Notes: a model not told the origin generated them from the letters alone. Shown: positions 44,620 to 58,455, numbered from the stretch's first letter. The stretch is 64,000 bases of DNA from Meghimatium bilineatum (GCA_034231615.1 CM067322.1:58410938-58474937); one strand, 5' to 3'. Numbers and translations are program-made.

Positions 44620-46543
44620 CTAAAAGATAATTTATAATTTAAAAAAAAATTACAAATAACAATTTACAATAAGTAACAACTTATAATACGCTAAATTTAT
44701 AAGTAACAATTTACAATAAGTAACAATTTATAAGCAAAAATGGAACAATACAGGATCAAGTGTCCATCTAGAATTTCCTGCTTACACTTTTTTTTTAAAT
44801 GCGCTCCTGTCGTATTTTTTAGAACTTGGTAATGCCATTCACACTTCCGTTACGTCACTCTTCCACTACATATCTTTAGTAAAATGGCTGTTGTATGTAT
44901 GTTGAATTTGCCTTTGACTGACAAAGACGCAGTACAATTGTTGCAGTCATGAAGAGTACTTGCAAACGGGAAATGCGCACAGTGTCATACTATGACATTT
45001 AACTTCTATTGTGACAATCAAATTCACTATCCGAAACAAAATAATACCCTGCATTCAAACCCAATCATGTTTCCACTCATACAACCCTCCAATTAAATAC
45101 TCCCCCATTTATTGTCTTGGCATATTTATATATGTAAAACCTGCCCAATAATTGTCGCTCAAATATTCTCATGGGAGTTAATACTTCTTCTTCAGCGTTC
45201 ATTCTAAAACTCTCGTTGGATCTTCTTTGTAGCAGGACCATACCATAGTCCTATTAGATTTCCAGTTCAGAGAATGGAAATGCGTTTTGTCACAATTTTA
45301 TTTGCGCCAATGGCCAGACACATCTGTCTTCGGCGAGAGAGGTAATACATAAACAAAGAGTAAGCAGAAATCATTTGTCTCCCTTTCAATGTAGTTACCA
45401 ACTTGAATTGATTAAATCAGAAAGGGGGTTTGCGTTAGAATTAGTCCTAACACTGAGTCTAATCCTCCACCCCCCCCCAACACAACATCTAAATTCTAAC
45501 AGTACCTCATATCTTGAAAATACAAAAACCATTAAATCGTTGCAAGTTTTAATCTCCGCGCGTAACTACTATTAGCTATTTTGAATTACAGTGACAAGAT
45601 CTGTAAATGATGTAATTTCATTGAGCTCGCTAAATGTGTGTGAACCAAAGAACACAAATATTGATCGTATGAAATACTTGTAAGTTTGTTTCAAATCCCG
45701 CTAATTGATAGTATATACATGGACCCTTGATCCCGTATTGTTCTGCAAAAATTTATAAGTAACAATTCATAATAAGGAACAATTTATAATAAGCAAACAA
45801 TTTATAATAAGTAAACTATTAAAAAGTAAAAATTAATAATAAGCAATAATTACATAAACATGAAAATATAGAATAAGCACTGTTTGTGGGTCACTTTAAC
45901 CTATGAGTTGACACAGTCAATTCCATCTTAACTGCCTCTTACATCATGCATGTCGGGTCACATTGTTTCTATTTTTTTTACTTACCTAGTCACCTTTATG
46001 GTGCCCCAACTGTACTTAGTCGCCTTCAACGACATGCTTTAAAATAAGACACTGGCCTTATTCTTTGCCATTAACTAGAAGTTCAAGAAAGTCAGTTGTC
46101 ATACAAGCCCGTCACAATATTATTCTATACATCCTTCCCAGAACCCCACAGCACATGTGATTCCAAGCTCTAACTTAATACCTTGTTCCACCCCACTGGA
46201 TGGTGGGTGTTATAATTTATCTTACCACCTTTAACACTAAGGCATAATTTGTTTTTAGCTCTCAATTAAACAAGAACTCAACATCACCTTTAACACTAAG
46301 ATATTATGTCTTTTAGCTGACAATTAAACAAGTACTCACTCTGGATGCCTATCAAACATGATTGGAAGGTACTCATCCACAGGCACCATCTTTGACAAAG
46401 GTTTCTGATCTAGCAGTTTTCGTGCACCCCGGATAGACAAGATGTAACTGATTTTCCAATAAGAATAGTATGGCCACGCCAGCCGATCGCTGCCCTCTAG
46501 CATTGTCTCTAAGTCTTTGCGTAAACGTTTCCTTCCCAAATAT
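44352..46543 (-). CDS. COLGALT1: Procollagen galactosyltransferase, last two exons
   Basis: These ER enzymes add galactose to hydroxylysine in collagen, using UDP-galactose. The exons 46543-46340 and 44619-44352 join in phase 2. The C-terminal part of the second GT25 domain is clear: YYSYWKISYILSIRGARKLL, LSKMVPVDEYLPIMFDRHPE, then SAEPYLLYPTHYTGEPYYIS. The protein ends VVKDEF, where vertebrate COLGALT1 ends RDEL. The rest of the gene should lie to the right, beyond or within the repeat tract. COLGALT1 and COLGALT2 cannot be told apart here. Confidence 0.93.
44640..45180. other. COLGALT intron, simple AT repeats
   Basis: AAGTAACAATTTA-type short repeats near 44,650-44,740; a similar patch recurs at 45,750-45,850. 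No exon seen. Confidence 0.5.
45185..45343 (-). mobile_element. SINE-B, near full length
   Basis: CTTCTTCTTCAGCGTTCATT through ACATCTGTCTTCGGCGAG; lies in the COLGALT intron, antisense-sense relation as the gene's strand. Confidence 0.8.
45895..46040 (-). mobile_element. SINE-A, head portion, degenerate
   Basis: TCCATCTTAACTGCCTCTTA and CATCATGCATGTCGGG; COLGALT intron. Confidence 0.45.
46340..46543 (-). CDS. COLGALT1: COLGALT exon, GT25 domain
   Basis: A 204-nt exon from acceptor CCACAG to donor GTGAGT. It begins one base before YLGRKRLRKDLE. The motif SYILSIRGARKLL and the acidic VDEYLP are family hallmarks. Confidence 0.94.
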
Positions 46544-46784
46544 CTGTGGACAGTATCATTCATGTAAATAATTCTTAGATTTATTGTAAACAATATCATA
46601 TTTCACAACTGTTGAGTTAAATCCTAAGGATCACCTTTGTTGTGCAGTCACACAGGAACACTGTGTTTCAAGTCTGTGCTAACTTAATGACAATGGTTCC
46701 TGAATGTGGAAGGTTTGAAGGTCGAACTATTCGCTTATCAGACTAACTATTATGCAACAGTAAACTAGCAATACAGTCAAAGTC

Positions 46785-46995
46785 GAATGTATTAGGCCAT
46801 TAGCGCAAATAAAACAGAAACACAATGCATTTCCATTCTCTGGACTACATCCTACTTGAAATCTTGTAGGATCATTGTCCTGCAACAAGAGAGTTCCAGT
46901 GGGAGTTTGAGAAATTATGTAACCTAGTAGGATGGATCATTGTCCTGCAACAAGAGAGTTCCAGTGGGAGTTTGAGAATGAAAAATGAAGAAACA
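46785..46995 (+). mobile_element. SINE-B with internal 3' duplication
   Basis: GGATCATTGTCCTGCAACAA and the following GAGAGTTCCAGTGGGAG occur twice in tandem (about 46,868 and 46,931). Confidence 0.8.
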
Positions 46996-47061
46996 ATAGA
47001 AGCCATGCCAATATAATGAGGATTTCTACTTGTGAATGACCCCATCTCATTTCATCTGTAC

Positions 47062-47342
47062 ATTTCTTCTTCTTCTGCATTCGTTCTCAAACTCCTTCAG
47101 ATTAGAAGGATGTAGTCCGGAGAATGGAATGTGTTGTGTCATGGTTTACAGCAAAGCTGCGATATCTGCACCTTTCAGCCTGATACATCCAACTTCAGCA
47201 TGGCTTTGGGTCACTGACCCTATTTAATGGGACAACCAACTCCATCCCATAACCTCCTTAGTCACCTCGTATGACATGTATGAAAGGTACACAGTGTTGC
47301 TATTCTTTTCTCCCCTTTCGGGCCCAGACAACACAAGGGTGG
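47062..47342 (-). mobile_element. SINE-A, near full length
   Basis: TTCTTCTTCTGCATTCGTTC through AGACAACACAAGGGTGG. Confidence 0.82.
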
Positions 47343-47640
47343 TAAAAATATGTGAAGAAATAGATAAAAAAATAAATCATAATTTAAAAATACGAATAAA
47401 AAATATATATTTTATCAGTAATTATTTATACTATTATTTCTACTTTTCTAATTTTTTATTTTGTTGTTTAATTTATATAATAATCTTTTACCCACTCTTA
47501 TCTTTATAAATAACTTTACTAGGATCAATTTGTTTGATACATTTTTTATTATATTTCTGAATTATTTCATTAATTTATCACCACCAATTATTGTTTCATA
47601 TTCATTCATTAAACATTGTTTTTCTTCTAATTCTTCTTCA

Positions 47641-48793
47641 TTGTTGTTGTTCGTCCATCACAAGTGATGATGACCATTTGTTACATCCACTTTTGAAAAT
47701 TCAATTTTAGTTATGTTCTTGATTATGAGTTCATAGATGGCTAATGAGCCCTATTCGAGCTGTAAAATTCCTTGGACAGTTTGGACATGGAATGACGACT
47801 GTAGACGGATCTTGTTCTATCCGTGACTTTCTAGCTGCTCTCCGCTGTTGAGCTGCAGCATTTCTTTTCTTTTCACAAGATGATGCGCTCTTTTTTATTC
47901 TTGAACACCATGTAGATCTATTTTGTGCGTTCTTCCCATGTATCGTGGTCTATTTCAAAGGCTTTCAGTGAGTTCTTTAACGAGTCCTTGTAGCGCTTCG
48001 TTTGGCCACCTTGAGATCGTATACCCTTCTCTAGCTCACCATAGAGAAGTATCTTTGGCAGACGATGGTCTGGCATATGCACCAAATGACCTGCCCAACG
48101 AATCTGTGTCTGCATCAGGATCGTGTCAATGCTTGGGATACCAGCTCTATCAAGGAGAGTGGTATCTGGAATCTTGTCTTGCCATCTGATGTTCATAACT
48201 TTTCTGAGACAATATGTATGAAAATGATTGCGTTTTTTCACATGACGTCTATACAGTCCATGTTTCACTAGCGTATAGCAGCACTGGAAGTACCACTGCT
48301 CTGTATACTTTCAGCTTAGTCTGTAGGTTAATGCCTTTTCTACGCCAAACATTTGCGTACAATCTGCCGAAAGTACTGCTTGCTTTGGCGATCCTTGTAT
48401 ACACTTCATCATCAACGTTGGCATTTTGTGATAACGTACTGCCTAGATATGTGAATCTATTCACAACTTTCAGTGCTACACCATTTACCTTTATGCAGGG
48501 CTCGAGATAGCTTTTGCCAAGTGCTGGTTGTAACATGACTTCTGTTTTCTCTGTGTTAATGGTAAGCCCAAAGTTGGTACAGGCTTTGGAGAATCTGTCT
48601 ATAATACATTGTAGATCAGCCTCAGAGTTGGCATTTAGGGCACAGTCATCAGCAAATAGAAGATCCCTGATTGTGTGTGATTTAACTTTGGTTTTTGCTC
48701 GAAGCCGCCGAAGGTTGAACAATTTTACGTCTATGCGATAGGTGATGTTTACTCCCAGGTCTAGATCTCTGAAAGCATCATCCAACATAGCAA
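47641..48793 (-). mobile_element. LINE (family C), 5'-truncated, with target-site duplication
   Basis: Flanked by AATTCTTCTTCA at 47629-47640 and 48794-48805 (possibly one base longer). Reads LLFADDCALNANSEADLQC (catalytic box), VLPVLLYASETWT, then after a frameshift near 48,260 RRHVKKRNHFHTYCLRKVMN, RWAGHLVHMPDHRLPKILLY, and a C2H2-like end CPNCPRNFTARIGLISHL. The best preserved copy of this family in the window. Confidence 0.92.
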
Positions 48794-49336
48794 AATTCTT
48801 CTTCATACTCAATCATTTGTTCACCAACTATTTTTAAAACTTCTTTATTAATCATATTTTTTACAATATATTGTTTTAATAAATAATCTTTTGTTTTATA
48901 ATTTTGTTCAATTTTTTTATTTGTTCTTTAATTTCATCACTTTTATTTTTGTTGACAAATAATTTTAGTTCTTCCATTTTTAGAGAATGAAATTCTCAAC
49001 ATCAAATATAACAATAAATTATTTACACTTCTTCTATTGCTTTATTAACATTAAATAATTTATTATTATCCCTTCCATTACCAATTTTCTCTTTTATTTT
49101 TTAAACTTTTAATTTCTTTGTTTCTTTATTTATTTTTAATGTTTCTTTATTACTAATTTCAATATTTTTTATTCTTGTTACTTTTTAAAAAGGAATATCA
49201 TATTTATATGGAAATTTTACATTAAAATCTTGTCTTATTCTTTTTTATTGTAGAAGAAGAAATACCTAATTTACTACAAATCTGATCTTGTGATAAATTA
49301 GGTTGTTCGGTTTTAATATTCATAAATTTAATAATC

Positions 49337-49680
49337 TATCTATTGTCTATTGTCTTTCCCTAGGTGGTTTGTGATCCACTTTTGCAGTTAAGCGTAGGGG
49401 TGATTGGAGCTCGAGCTTGCGTTCTAAAGCCAGATGTGTGGCCTCGGCTGTGCTATGACCGTGTCTGTTAAGGATGTCCCTGATGTTTTCTATCCATCTT
49501 TTCCATGGTCTTCCTCTGGCCTTGTACTCTGATCTCATTTGGTTATATGATTTGTAAGGGCAACTTTTCATGATGCATTCTCATAATGTGGCCAAACCAC
49601 TTGATCTGTTCTCTCTCTATGTAATCTGTACAAGATATTATACCTATTCTTTCCCTGATATATTCATTTCGCAATCTATC
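49337..49680 (-). mobile_element. LINE 3' fragment (family N) with target-site duplication
   Basis: AATTTAATAATC at 49325-49336 and 49681-49692 flanks 344 bp. The minus strand reads GRPWKRWIENIRDILNRHGH and TAEATHLALERKLELQSPL, followed by a short AATAGAC repeat tail. Confidence 0.92.
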
Positions 49681-49769
49681 AATTTAATAATCATATTTGT
49701 TTTATATGCATTATTCATATTTTCAGGTGTCATTTCACTTAAAAGTTTTAATTCGTTTAAATCCATTTT

Positions 49770-49980
49770 ATAAGAGAATAAAAAAGTAAATAGAGGTCAA
49801 ATTAGTTGACTGTCATCCTATTATTTTATTTCATGTAAATTTTTCATAATTTCTCTATTATGATAAATTACAGTTTAATAAGATAGAATAATCATTACAA
49901 ATACTATAAAATCTTATGTATTCATTATTAGTTGATTTACATCTATTAAATTTTTATTTTGGCAAAAGCAAGAAATTCTG
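49770..49980. other. AT-rich spacer between split gene and minisatellite
   Basis: No recognised feature; would be the 5' flank of the split gene. Confidence 0.4.
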
Positions 49981-50870
49981 TTTTCACTATTATATCTACT
50001 TTTTCACTATTATATCTACTTTTTCACTATTATATCTACTATTTCCCTATTATATCTACTATTTCCCTATTATATCTACTTTTTTCACTATTATATCTAC
50101 TTTTTCACTATTATATCTACTATATCTACTTTTTCACTATTATATCTACTTTTTCACAATTATATCTACTATTTCAATATTATATCTACTATTTCCCTAT
50201 TATATCTACTTTTTCACTATTATATCTACTATTTCACTATTATATCTACTATTTCCCTATTATATTTACTTTTCACTATTATATCTACTTTTTCACTATT
50301 ATATCTACTTTTTCACAATTATATCTACTTTTTCATTATTATATCTACTTCTTCCCTATTATATCTACTTTTCACTATTATATCTACTTTTTCACTATTA
50401 TATCTACTTTTTCACTATTATATCTACTTTTTCACTATTATATCTACTTTTTCCCTATTATATCTACTTTTTCACTATTATATCTACTTTTTCACTATTA
50501 TATCTACTATTTCCCTATTATATCTACTATTTCACTATTATATCTACTTTTTCACAATTATATCTACTTTTTCATTTATATCTACTTTTTCACTATTATA
50601 TCTACTTTTTCACTATTATATCTACTTTTTCACTATTATATCTACTTTTTCCCTATTATATCTACTTTTTCACTAATATATCTACTTTTTCACTATTATA
50701 TCTACTACTTCCCTATTATATCTACTTTTTCACTATTATATCTACTTTTTCACTATTATATCTACTTTTTCACTATTATATCTACTTTTTCACAATTATA
50801 TCTACTTTTTCACAATTATATCTACTTTTTCCCTATTATATCTACTTCTTCACTATTATATCTATGGGAG
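49981..50870. repeat. Minisatellite, 20-bp unit, about 44 copies
   Basis: Unit CTACTTTTTCACTATTATAT with common CCCTATT and CACAATT variants and a few 19- or 21-bp units. Two long overlapping plus-strand frames (49,916-50,893 and 49,959-50,897) exist only because the unit lacks stops in any frame. Confidence 0.97.
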
Positions 50871-52923
50871 TTCCAGTGGGAGGTAGATTATAACTAGAAA
50901 TATATTTTTTGATATTCTTTTCCAAACTTTTCAACACATTTCATAAATGTATCTAGTTTATCATTAGAAATATATTTTTTGTGATTTTCAAATTTTTCAA
51001 CACATTTCATAAATATATCTAGTTTATCATTAAGAATATATTTGTTGATTTTCTTTTTCAAACGTAACACATTTTATAAATGTATCTAGTTTATCATTAG
51101 AAATTTATTTTTTGATTTTGAAACTTTTCAACACATTTCATAAATATATCTAGTTTATCATTAAGAATATATTTGTTGATTTTCTTTTTCAAACTTTTCA
51201 ACACATCTCATAAATGTATCTACCGGTAGATTATCACTAGAAATATATCTTTTCATTTTCGTTTTCAAACTTTTCAACACATTTCATAAATGTATGTAGT
51301 TTATCACTAGAAATATATTTTTAATTTTCTTTCCAAACTTTTTAGCACATTTCATAAATGTATCTAGTTTAACATTAGAAATATATTTTTTGATTTTCTT
51401 TTTCAAACTTATCAAAACATTTCATAAGTGTATATAGTGTATAAATTTGAAAAATAATTTTTCTTTTCTTTTTCAAACTTATCAAAACATTTCATAACTG
51501 TATATAGTTTATCATTAGAAATATATTTTTTGATTTTGAAACTTTTCAACACATTTCATAAATGTATCTACCAGTAGTTTATTATTAGAAATATATTTTT
51601 TGATTTTCTTTTTCAAACTTTTCAACACATCTCATAAATGTATCTACCAGTAGTTTATTATTAGAAATATATCTTTTCATTTTCTTTTTCAAACTTTTCA
51701 ACACATTTCATAAATGTATATACTTTATCATTAGAAATATTTTTTTTTAATTTTCTTGTTCAAACTTGTCAACATATTTCATAAATGTATATAGTTTATC
51801 ATTAGAAATATTTTTTTTAATTTTCTTGTTCAAACTTTTCAACACATTTAATAAATGAATATAGTTTATTATTAGAAATATATTTTTTGATTTTCTTTTT
51901 CAAACTTTTCAACACATCTCATAAATGTATCTACCGGTAGATTATCACTAGAAATGTATCTTTTCATTTTCTTTTTCAAACTTTTCAACAAATGTCATAA
52001 ATGTATATAGTTAATCATTAGAAATATTTTTTTTTATTTTCTTGTTCAAACTTTTCAACACATTTAATAAATGAATATAGTTTATAATTAGAAATATATA
52101 TTTTTTATTTTCTTGCTCAAACTTGTCAACATATTTCATAAGTGTATATAGTGTATCAATAGAAAAATAATTTTTCTTTTCTTTTTCAAACTTATCAAAA
52201 CATTTCATAACTGTATCTAGTTTAACATTAGAAATATATTTTTTTGATTTTCAAACTTTTCAACACATTTCATAAGTGTATATAGTTAGCAATAGAAATT
52301 TATTTTTTATTTTCATTTTCAAACTTTTCAACACATTTCATAAATGTATGTAGTTTATCACTAGAAATATATTTTTTGATTTTCTTTTCCAAACTTTTCA
52401 ACACATTTCATAAATGTATCTAGTTTAACATTAGAAATATATTTTTTGATTTTCTTTTTCAAACTTTTCAACACATCTCATAAATGTATCTACCGGTAGA
52501 TTTTCACTAGAAATATATCTTTTCTTTTTCTTTTTCAAACTTTTCAACACATTTCATAAATGTATATAGTTTATCATTAGAAATATATTTTTTTAATTTT
52601 CTTTTTCAAACGTTTCAACACATTTCATAAATGTATCTAGTTTATCATTAGAAATATATTTTTGATTTTCTTTTTCAAACTTATCAAAACATTTCATAAG
52701 TGTATATAGTGTATCAATAGAAAAATAATTTTTCTTTTCTTTTTCAAACTTATCAAAACATTTCATAACTGTATCTAGTTTATCATTAGAAATATATTTT
52801 TTGATTTTGAAACTTTTCAACACATTTCATAAATGTATCTACCAGTAGTTTATTATTAGAAATATATTTTTTGATTTTCTTTTTCAAACTTTTCAACACA
52901 TCTCATAAATGTATCTAGTTTAT

Positions 52924-53448
52924 AATAGGACAGGCAAAAACAACATTCAGAAAAATGAAAAATATACTGTGTAATATGACCTTATCATTAGAGGTGAGAA
53001 AGAGAGTTCTGCAGTGCTATATAACCCCTATACTAACATATGGGTGCCAGTCTTGGACAATAAACAAACTGGAAAGTGGGAGATTGGAGGCAACAGAGAT
53101 GTGGTTCTACAGAAGAATGCTGAGAATACCATGGACTGCCAGAAAAACTAATTTAGATGTGTTAAAAGAGTTAAATGCGAAACGGACCTTAATCAAGAAT
53201 ATAAGAAAAAGGCAATCTTCTTTTTTTGGCCACTTCATGAGACAGGCAGGTTTAGAAAACATAATCACAACAGGTAAGATTGAAGGCACCAGAGACAGAG
53301 GGCGACAATGTGAGAAAATATTAGACAGTTTGACAACCTGGCACAGCAAAGAAACAACAACGATTTTGATACATAATACTGTGGATAGATAGCTGTGGAG
53401 AGCCATGACCGCCTACGCCACCAGGCATAGCACCAGATGATGATGATG
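52924..53448 (+). mobile_element. Young 5'-truncated LINE (family Y) inside the satellite
   Basis: Flanked by ATCTAGTTTAT at 52913-52923 and 53449-53459, both taken from a satellite monomer. An open frame (52,955-53,392) reads CYITPILTYGCQSWTINKLE, MLRIPWTARKTNLDVLKELN, RQSSFFGHFMRQAGLENIIT and ends LIHNTVDR; a GAT-repeat tail follows. It encodes only the last part of ORF2, so it cannot move itself. Confidence 0.93.
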
Positions 53449-53789
53449 ATCTAGTTTATCATTAGAAATATTTTTTTTGGATTTTCAAACTGTTTAACAC
53501 ATCTCATAAATGTATCTACCAGTAGATTATCACTAGAAATATATTTTTTCATTTTTTTTTTCAGACTTTCATAAGTGTATATAGTTTATCAATAGAAATT
53601 TATTTTTTTATTTTCTTTTGGAAACTTTTCAACACATTTTATAAATGTATCTAGTTTATCATTAGAAATATATTTTTTTGATTTTCAAATTTTTCAACAG
53701 ATTTCATAAGTGTATCTAATTTATCACTAGAATTATATTTTTTTGATTTTCTTTTTCAAAGTTTTCAACACATTTCATAAATGTATATA

Positions 53790-56700
53790 GTTTATCATTA
53801 GAAATATATTTTTTTTATTTTCTTGTTCAAACTTTTCAACATATTTCATAAATGTATCTAGTTTATCACTAGAAATATATTTTTTGATTTTCTTTTTCAA
53901 ACTTTTCAACACATTATATAAATGTATCTAGTTTATCATTAGAAATATATTTTTTGATTTTAAAACTTTTCAACACATTTCATAAGTGTATCTAGTTTAT
54001 CATTAGAAATATATTTTTTTGATTTTAAAACTTTTCAACACATTTCATAAGTGTATATAGTTTATCAATAGAAATTTATTTTTTCATTTTCTTTTGGAAA
54101 CTTTTCAACACATTTTATAAAAGTATCTAGTTTATCATTAGAAATATATTTTTTTTTAAATTTCAAACTTTTCAACACATTATATAAATGTATCTAGTTT
54201 ATCATTAGAAATATATTTTTTTGATTTTCAAACTTTTCAACACATTTCATAAGTGTATCTAGTTTATCATTAGAAATATATATTTTTTGATTTTAAAACT
54301 TTTCAACACATTTCATAAGTGTATATAGTTTATCAATAGAAATTTATTTTTTCATTTTCTTTTGGAAACTTTTCAACACATTTTATAAATGTATCTAGTT
54401 TATCATTAGAAATATATTTTTTTGATTTTCAAACTTTTCAACACATTTCACAAATGATCTAGTTTATCATTAGAAATATATTTTTTTGATTTTCAAACTT
54501 TCAACACATTTCACAAATGATCTAGTTTATCATTAGAAATATATTTTTTTAAATTTCAAACTTTTCTACACATTTCAGAAATGTATCTAATTTATCATTA
54601 GAAATATATTTTTTTGATTTTCAAACTTTTCAACACATTTCATAAATGATCTAGTTTATCATTAGAAATATATTTTTTTGATTTTCAAACTTTTCAACAC
54701 ATCTCATAAATGTATATACTGGTAGATTATCACTAGAAATATATTTTTTGATATTCTTTTCCAAACTTTTCAACACATTTCATAAATGTATCTAGTTTAT
54801 CATTAGAAATATATTTTTTTGATTGTCTTTTTCAAAGTTTTCAACACATTACATAAGTGTATATAGTGTATCAATAGAAATTTATTTTTTATTTTATTTT
54901 TCAAACTTTTCAACACATTTCATAAATGTATCTAGTTTATCACTAGAAATATATTTTTTGATTTTCTTTTTCAAACTTTTCAACACATCTCATAAATGTA
55001 TATAGTTTATCATTAGAAATATATTTTTTGATTTTATTTTTCAAACTTTTCCACACATTTCATAAATGTATCTAGTTTATCATTAGAAATATATTTTTTT
55101 TAAATTTCAAACTTTTCAACATATTTCATAAATGTAACTAGTTTATCATTAGAAATATATTTTTTGATTTTCTTTTTCAAACTTTTCAACACATTTCATA
55201 AAAGTATCTAGTTTATCATTAGAAATATATTTTTTTTAAATTTCAAACTTTTCAACATATTTCATAAATGTAACTAGTTTATCATTAGAAATATATTTTT
55301 TTATTTTCTTTTTCAAACTTTTCAACACATCTCATAAATGTATCTACTGGTAGATTATAACTAGAAATATATTTTTTGATATTCTTTTCCAAACTTTTCA
55401 ACACATTTCATAAATGTATCTAGTTTATCATTAGAAATATATTTTTTGTGATTTTCAAATTTTTCAACACATTTCATAAATTTATCTAGTTTATCATTAG
55501 AAATATATTTTCTTTAAATTTCTAACTTTTCAACATATTCCATAAATGTATCTAGTTTATCACTAGAAATATATTTTTTAATTTTCTTTTCCAAACTTTT
55601 CAACACATTTCATAAATGTCTCTAGTTTATCACTAGAAATTTAATTTTTGATTTTCTTTTTCAAACTTTTCAACACATCTCATAAATATATCTAGTTTAT
55701 CATTAAGAATATATTTTTTGATTTTCTTTTTCAAACGTAATACATTTTATAAATGTATCTAGTTTATCATTAGAAATTTATTTTTTGATTTTGAAACTTT
55801 TCAACACATTTCATAAATATATCTAGTTTATCATTAAGAATATATTTGTTGATTTTCTTTTTCAAACTTTTCAACACATTTCATAAATGTATCTACCGGT
55901 AGATTATCACTAGTAATATATCTTTTCATTTTCGTTTTCAAACTTTTCAACACATTTCATAAATGTATGTAGTTTATCACTAGAAATATATTTTTTTTAA
56001 ATTTCAAACTTTTCAACATATTTCATAAATGTAACTAGTTTATCATTAGAAATATATTTTTTGATTTTCTTTTTCAAACTTTTCAACACATTTCATAAAA
56101 GTATCTAGTTTATCATTAGAAATATATTTTTTTTAAATTTCAAACTTTTCAACATATTTCATAAATGTAACTAGTTTATCATTAGAAATATATTTTTTTA
56201 TTTTCTTTTTCAAACTTTTCAACACATCTCATAAATGTATCTACTGGTAGATTATAACTCGAAATATATTTTTTGATCTTCTTTTCCAAACTTTTCAACA
56301 CATTTCATAAATTTATCTAGTTTATCATTAGAAATATATTTTCTTTAAATTTCTAAATTTTCAACATATTCCATAAATGTATCTAGTTTATCACTAGAAA
56401 TATATTTTTTAATTTTCTTTTCCAAACTTTTCAACACATTTCATAAATGTCTCTAGTTTATCACTAGAAATTTAATTTTTGATTTTCTTTTTCAAACTTT
56501 TCAACACATCTCATAAATATATCTAGTTTATCATTAAGAATATATTTTTTGATTTTCTTTTTCAAACGTAATACATTTTATAAATGTATCTAGTTTATCA
56601 TTAGAAATTTATTTTTTGATTTTGAAACTTTTCAACACATTTCATAAATATATCTAGTTTATCATTAAGAATATATTTGTTGATTTTCTTTTTCAAACTT

Positions 56701-58455
56701 TTCAACACATCTCATAAATGTATCTACCGGTAGATTATCACTAGAAATATATCTTTTCATTTTCGTTTTCAAACTTTTCAACACATTTCATAAATGTATG
56801 TAGTTTATCATTAGAAATATATTTTTTTGATTTTCAAACTTTTTAACACATTACATAAGTGTATATAGTGTATCAATAGAAATTTATTTTTTATTTTCTT
56901 TTTCAAACTTTTCAACACATTTCATAAATGTATCTAGTTTATCACTAGAAATATATTTTTTGATTTTCTTTTTCAAACTTTTCAACACATCTCATAAATG
57001 TATATAGTTTATCATTAGAAATATATTTTGTGATTTTCTTTTTCAAACTTTTCAACACATCTCATAAATGTATCTACCGGTAGATTATCACTAGAAATAT
57101 ATCTTTTCATTTTCTTTTTCAAACTTTTCAACACATTTATTAAAAGGGAATCTACCGTTAGATTATCACTAGAAATATATCTTTTCATTTTCTTTTTTAA
57201 ACTTTTCAACACATTTCATAAATGTATATACTTTATCATTAGAAATATATTTTTTTAATTTTCTTGTTCAAACTTGTCAACATATTTCATAAATGTATCT
57301 ACCGGTAGATTATCACTAGAAATATATCTTTTCATTTTCTTTTTCAAACTTTTCAACACATTTCATAAATGTATCTACCGGTAGATTATCACTAGAAATA
57401 TATCTTTTCATTTTCTTTTTTAAACTTTTCAACACATTACATAAATGTATATACTTTATCATTAGAAATATATTTTTTTAATTTTCTTGTTCAAACTTGT
57501 CAACACATCTCATAAATGTATATAGTTTATCATTAGAAATATATTTTTTGATTTTCTTTTTCAAACTTATCAACACATTTCATAAATGTATCTACCAGTA
57601 GTTTATTATTAGAAATATATTTTTTGATTTTCTTTTTAAAACTTTTCAACACATCTCATAAATGTATCTACCAGTAGATTATCACTAGAAATATATCTTT
57701 TCATTTTCTTTTTCAAACTTTTCAACACATATCATAAATGTATATAGTTAATCATTAGAAATATTTTTTTTTATATTCTTCTTCAAACTTTTCAACACAT
57801 TTAATAAATGAATATAGTTTATAATTAGAAATATATATTTTTTACTTTCTTGCTCAAACTTGTCAACATATTTCATAAAAGTATATAGTTTATCACTAGA
57901 AATATATTTTTTTAATTTTCTTTTTCAAACGTTTCAACACATTTCATAAATGTATCTAGTTTATCATTAGAAATATATTTTTGATTTTCTTTTTCAAACT
58001 TATCAAAACATTTCATAAGTGTATATAGTGTATCAATAGAAAAATAATTTTTCTTTTCTTTTTCAAACTTATCAAAACATTTCATAACTGTATCTAGTTT
58101 ATCATTAGAAATATATTTTTTGATTTTGAAACTTTTCAACACATTTTATAAATGTATCTACCAGTAGTTTATTATTAGAAATATATTTTTTGATTTTCTT
58201 TTTCAAACTTTTCAACACATCTCATAAATGTATCTACCGGTAGATTATCACTAGAAATATATCTTTTCATTTTCTTTTTCAAACTTTTCAACACATTTCA
58301 TAAATGTATATACTTTATCATTAGAAATATTTTTTTTTTATTTTCTTGTTCAAACTTGTCAACATATTTCATAAATGTATATAGTTTATCACTAGAAATA
58401 TATTTTTTGATTTTCTTTCCAAACTTTTCAACACATTTCATAAATGTATGTAGTT
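53790..58455. repeat. Higher-order satellite block, copy 1 (~4.66 kb)
   Basis: Matches 58,455-63,060 in monomer order. Anchors: 54,823 to 59,486 and 55,893 to 60,556 (offset 4,663), 57,015 to 61,608 and 57,912 to 62,505 (offset 4,593). It holds one extra 70-bp monomer near 57,005-57,075. Confidence 0.88.

Larger units (their letters stand above)
47455..49766 (-). pseudogene. AT-rich unrecognised gene split by two LINE insertions
   Basis: Start ATG at 49766 (MDLNELKLLSEMTPENMNN). After the first insertion (49,337-49,680) it continues with LSQDQICSKLGISSSTIK, a helix-turn-helix-like stretch. A Lys/Glu/Asn-rich region follows (KNKSDEIKEQIKK) with some frameshifts and stops. After the second insertion (47,641-48,793) it ends with LMNEYETIIGGDKLMK near 47,540 and weaker coding to 47,455. 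With the insertions taken out, about 800 nt of coding-like sequence remain, and the frame is kept at both junctions. Base composition is far more AT-rich than the host exons. I do not recognise the family; a gene from a large DNA mobile element or virus-like element is one guess. Confidence 0.6.

Noticed and set aside
50868-50886. SINE-B tail at the minisatellite-satellite junction (GAGTTCCAGTGGGAG)
   Set aside because: Only 15 bp match the SINE-B 3' region and nothing around it extends the match.
49916-50897. Open frames of 325 and 312 codons
   Set aside because: Pure 20-bp tandem repeat read in two frames; repeated aromatic/Ile peptide with no family resemblance.
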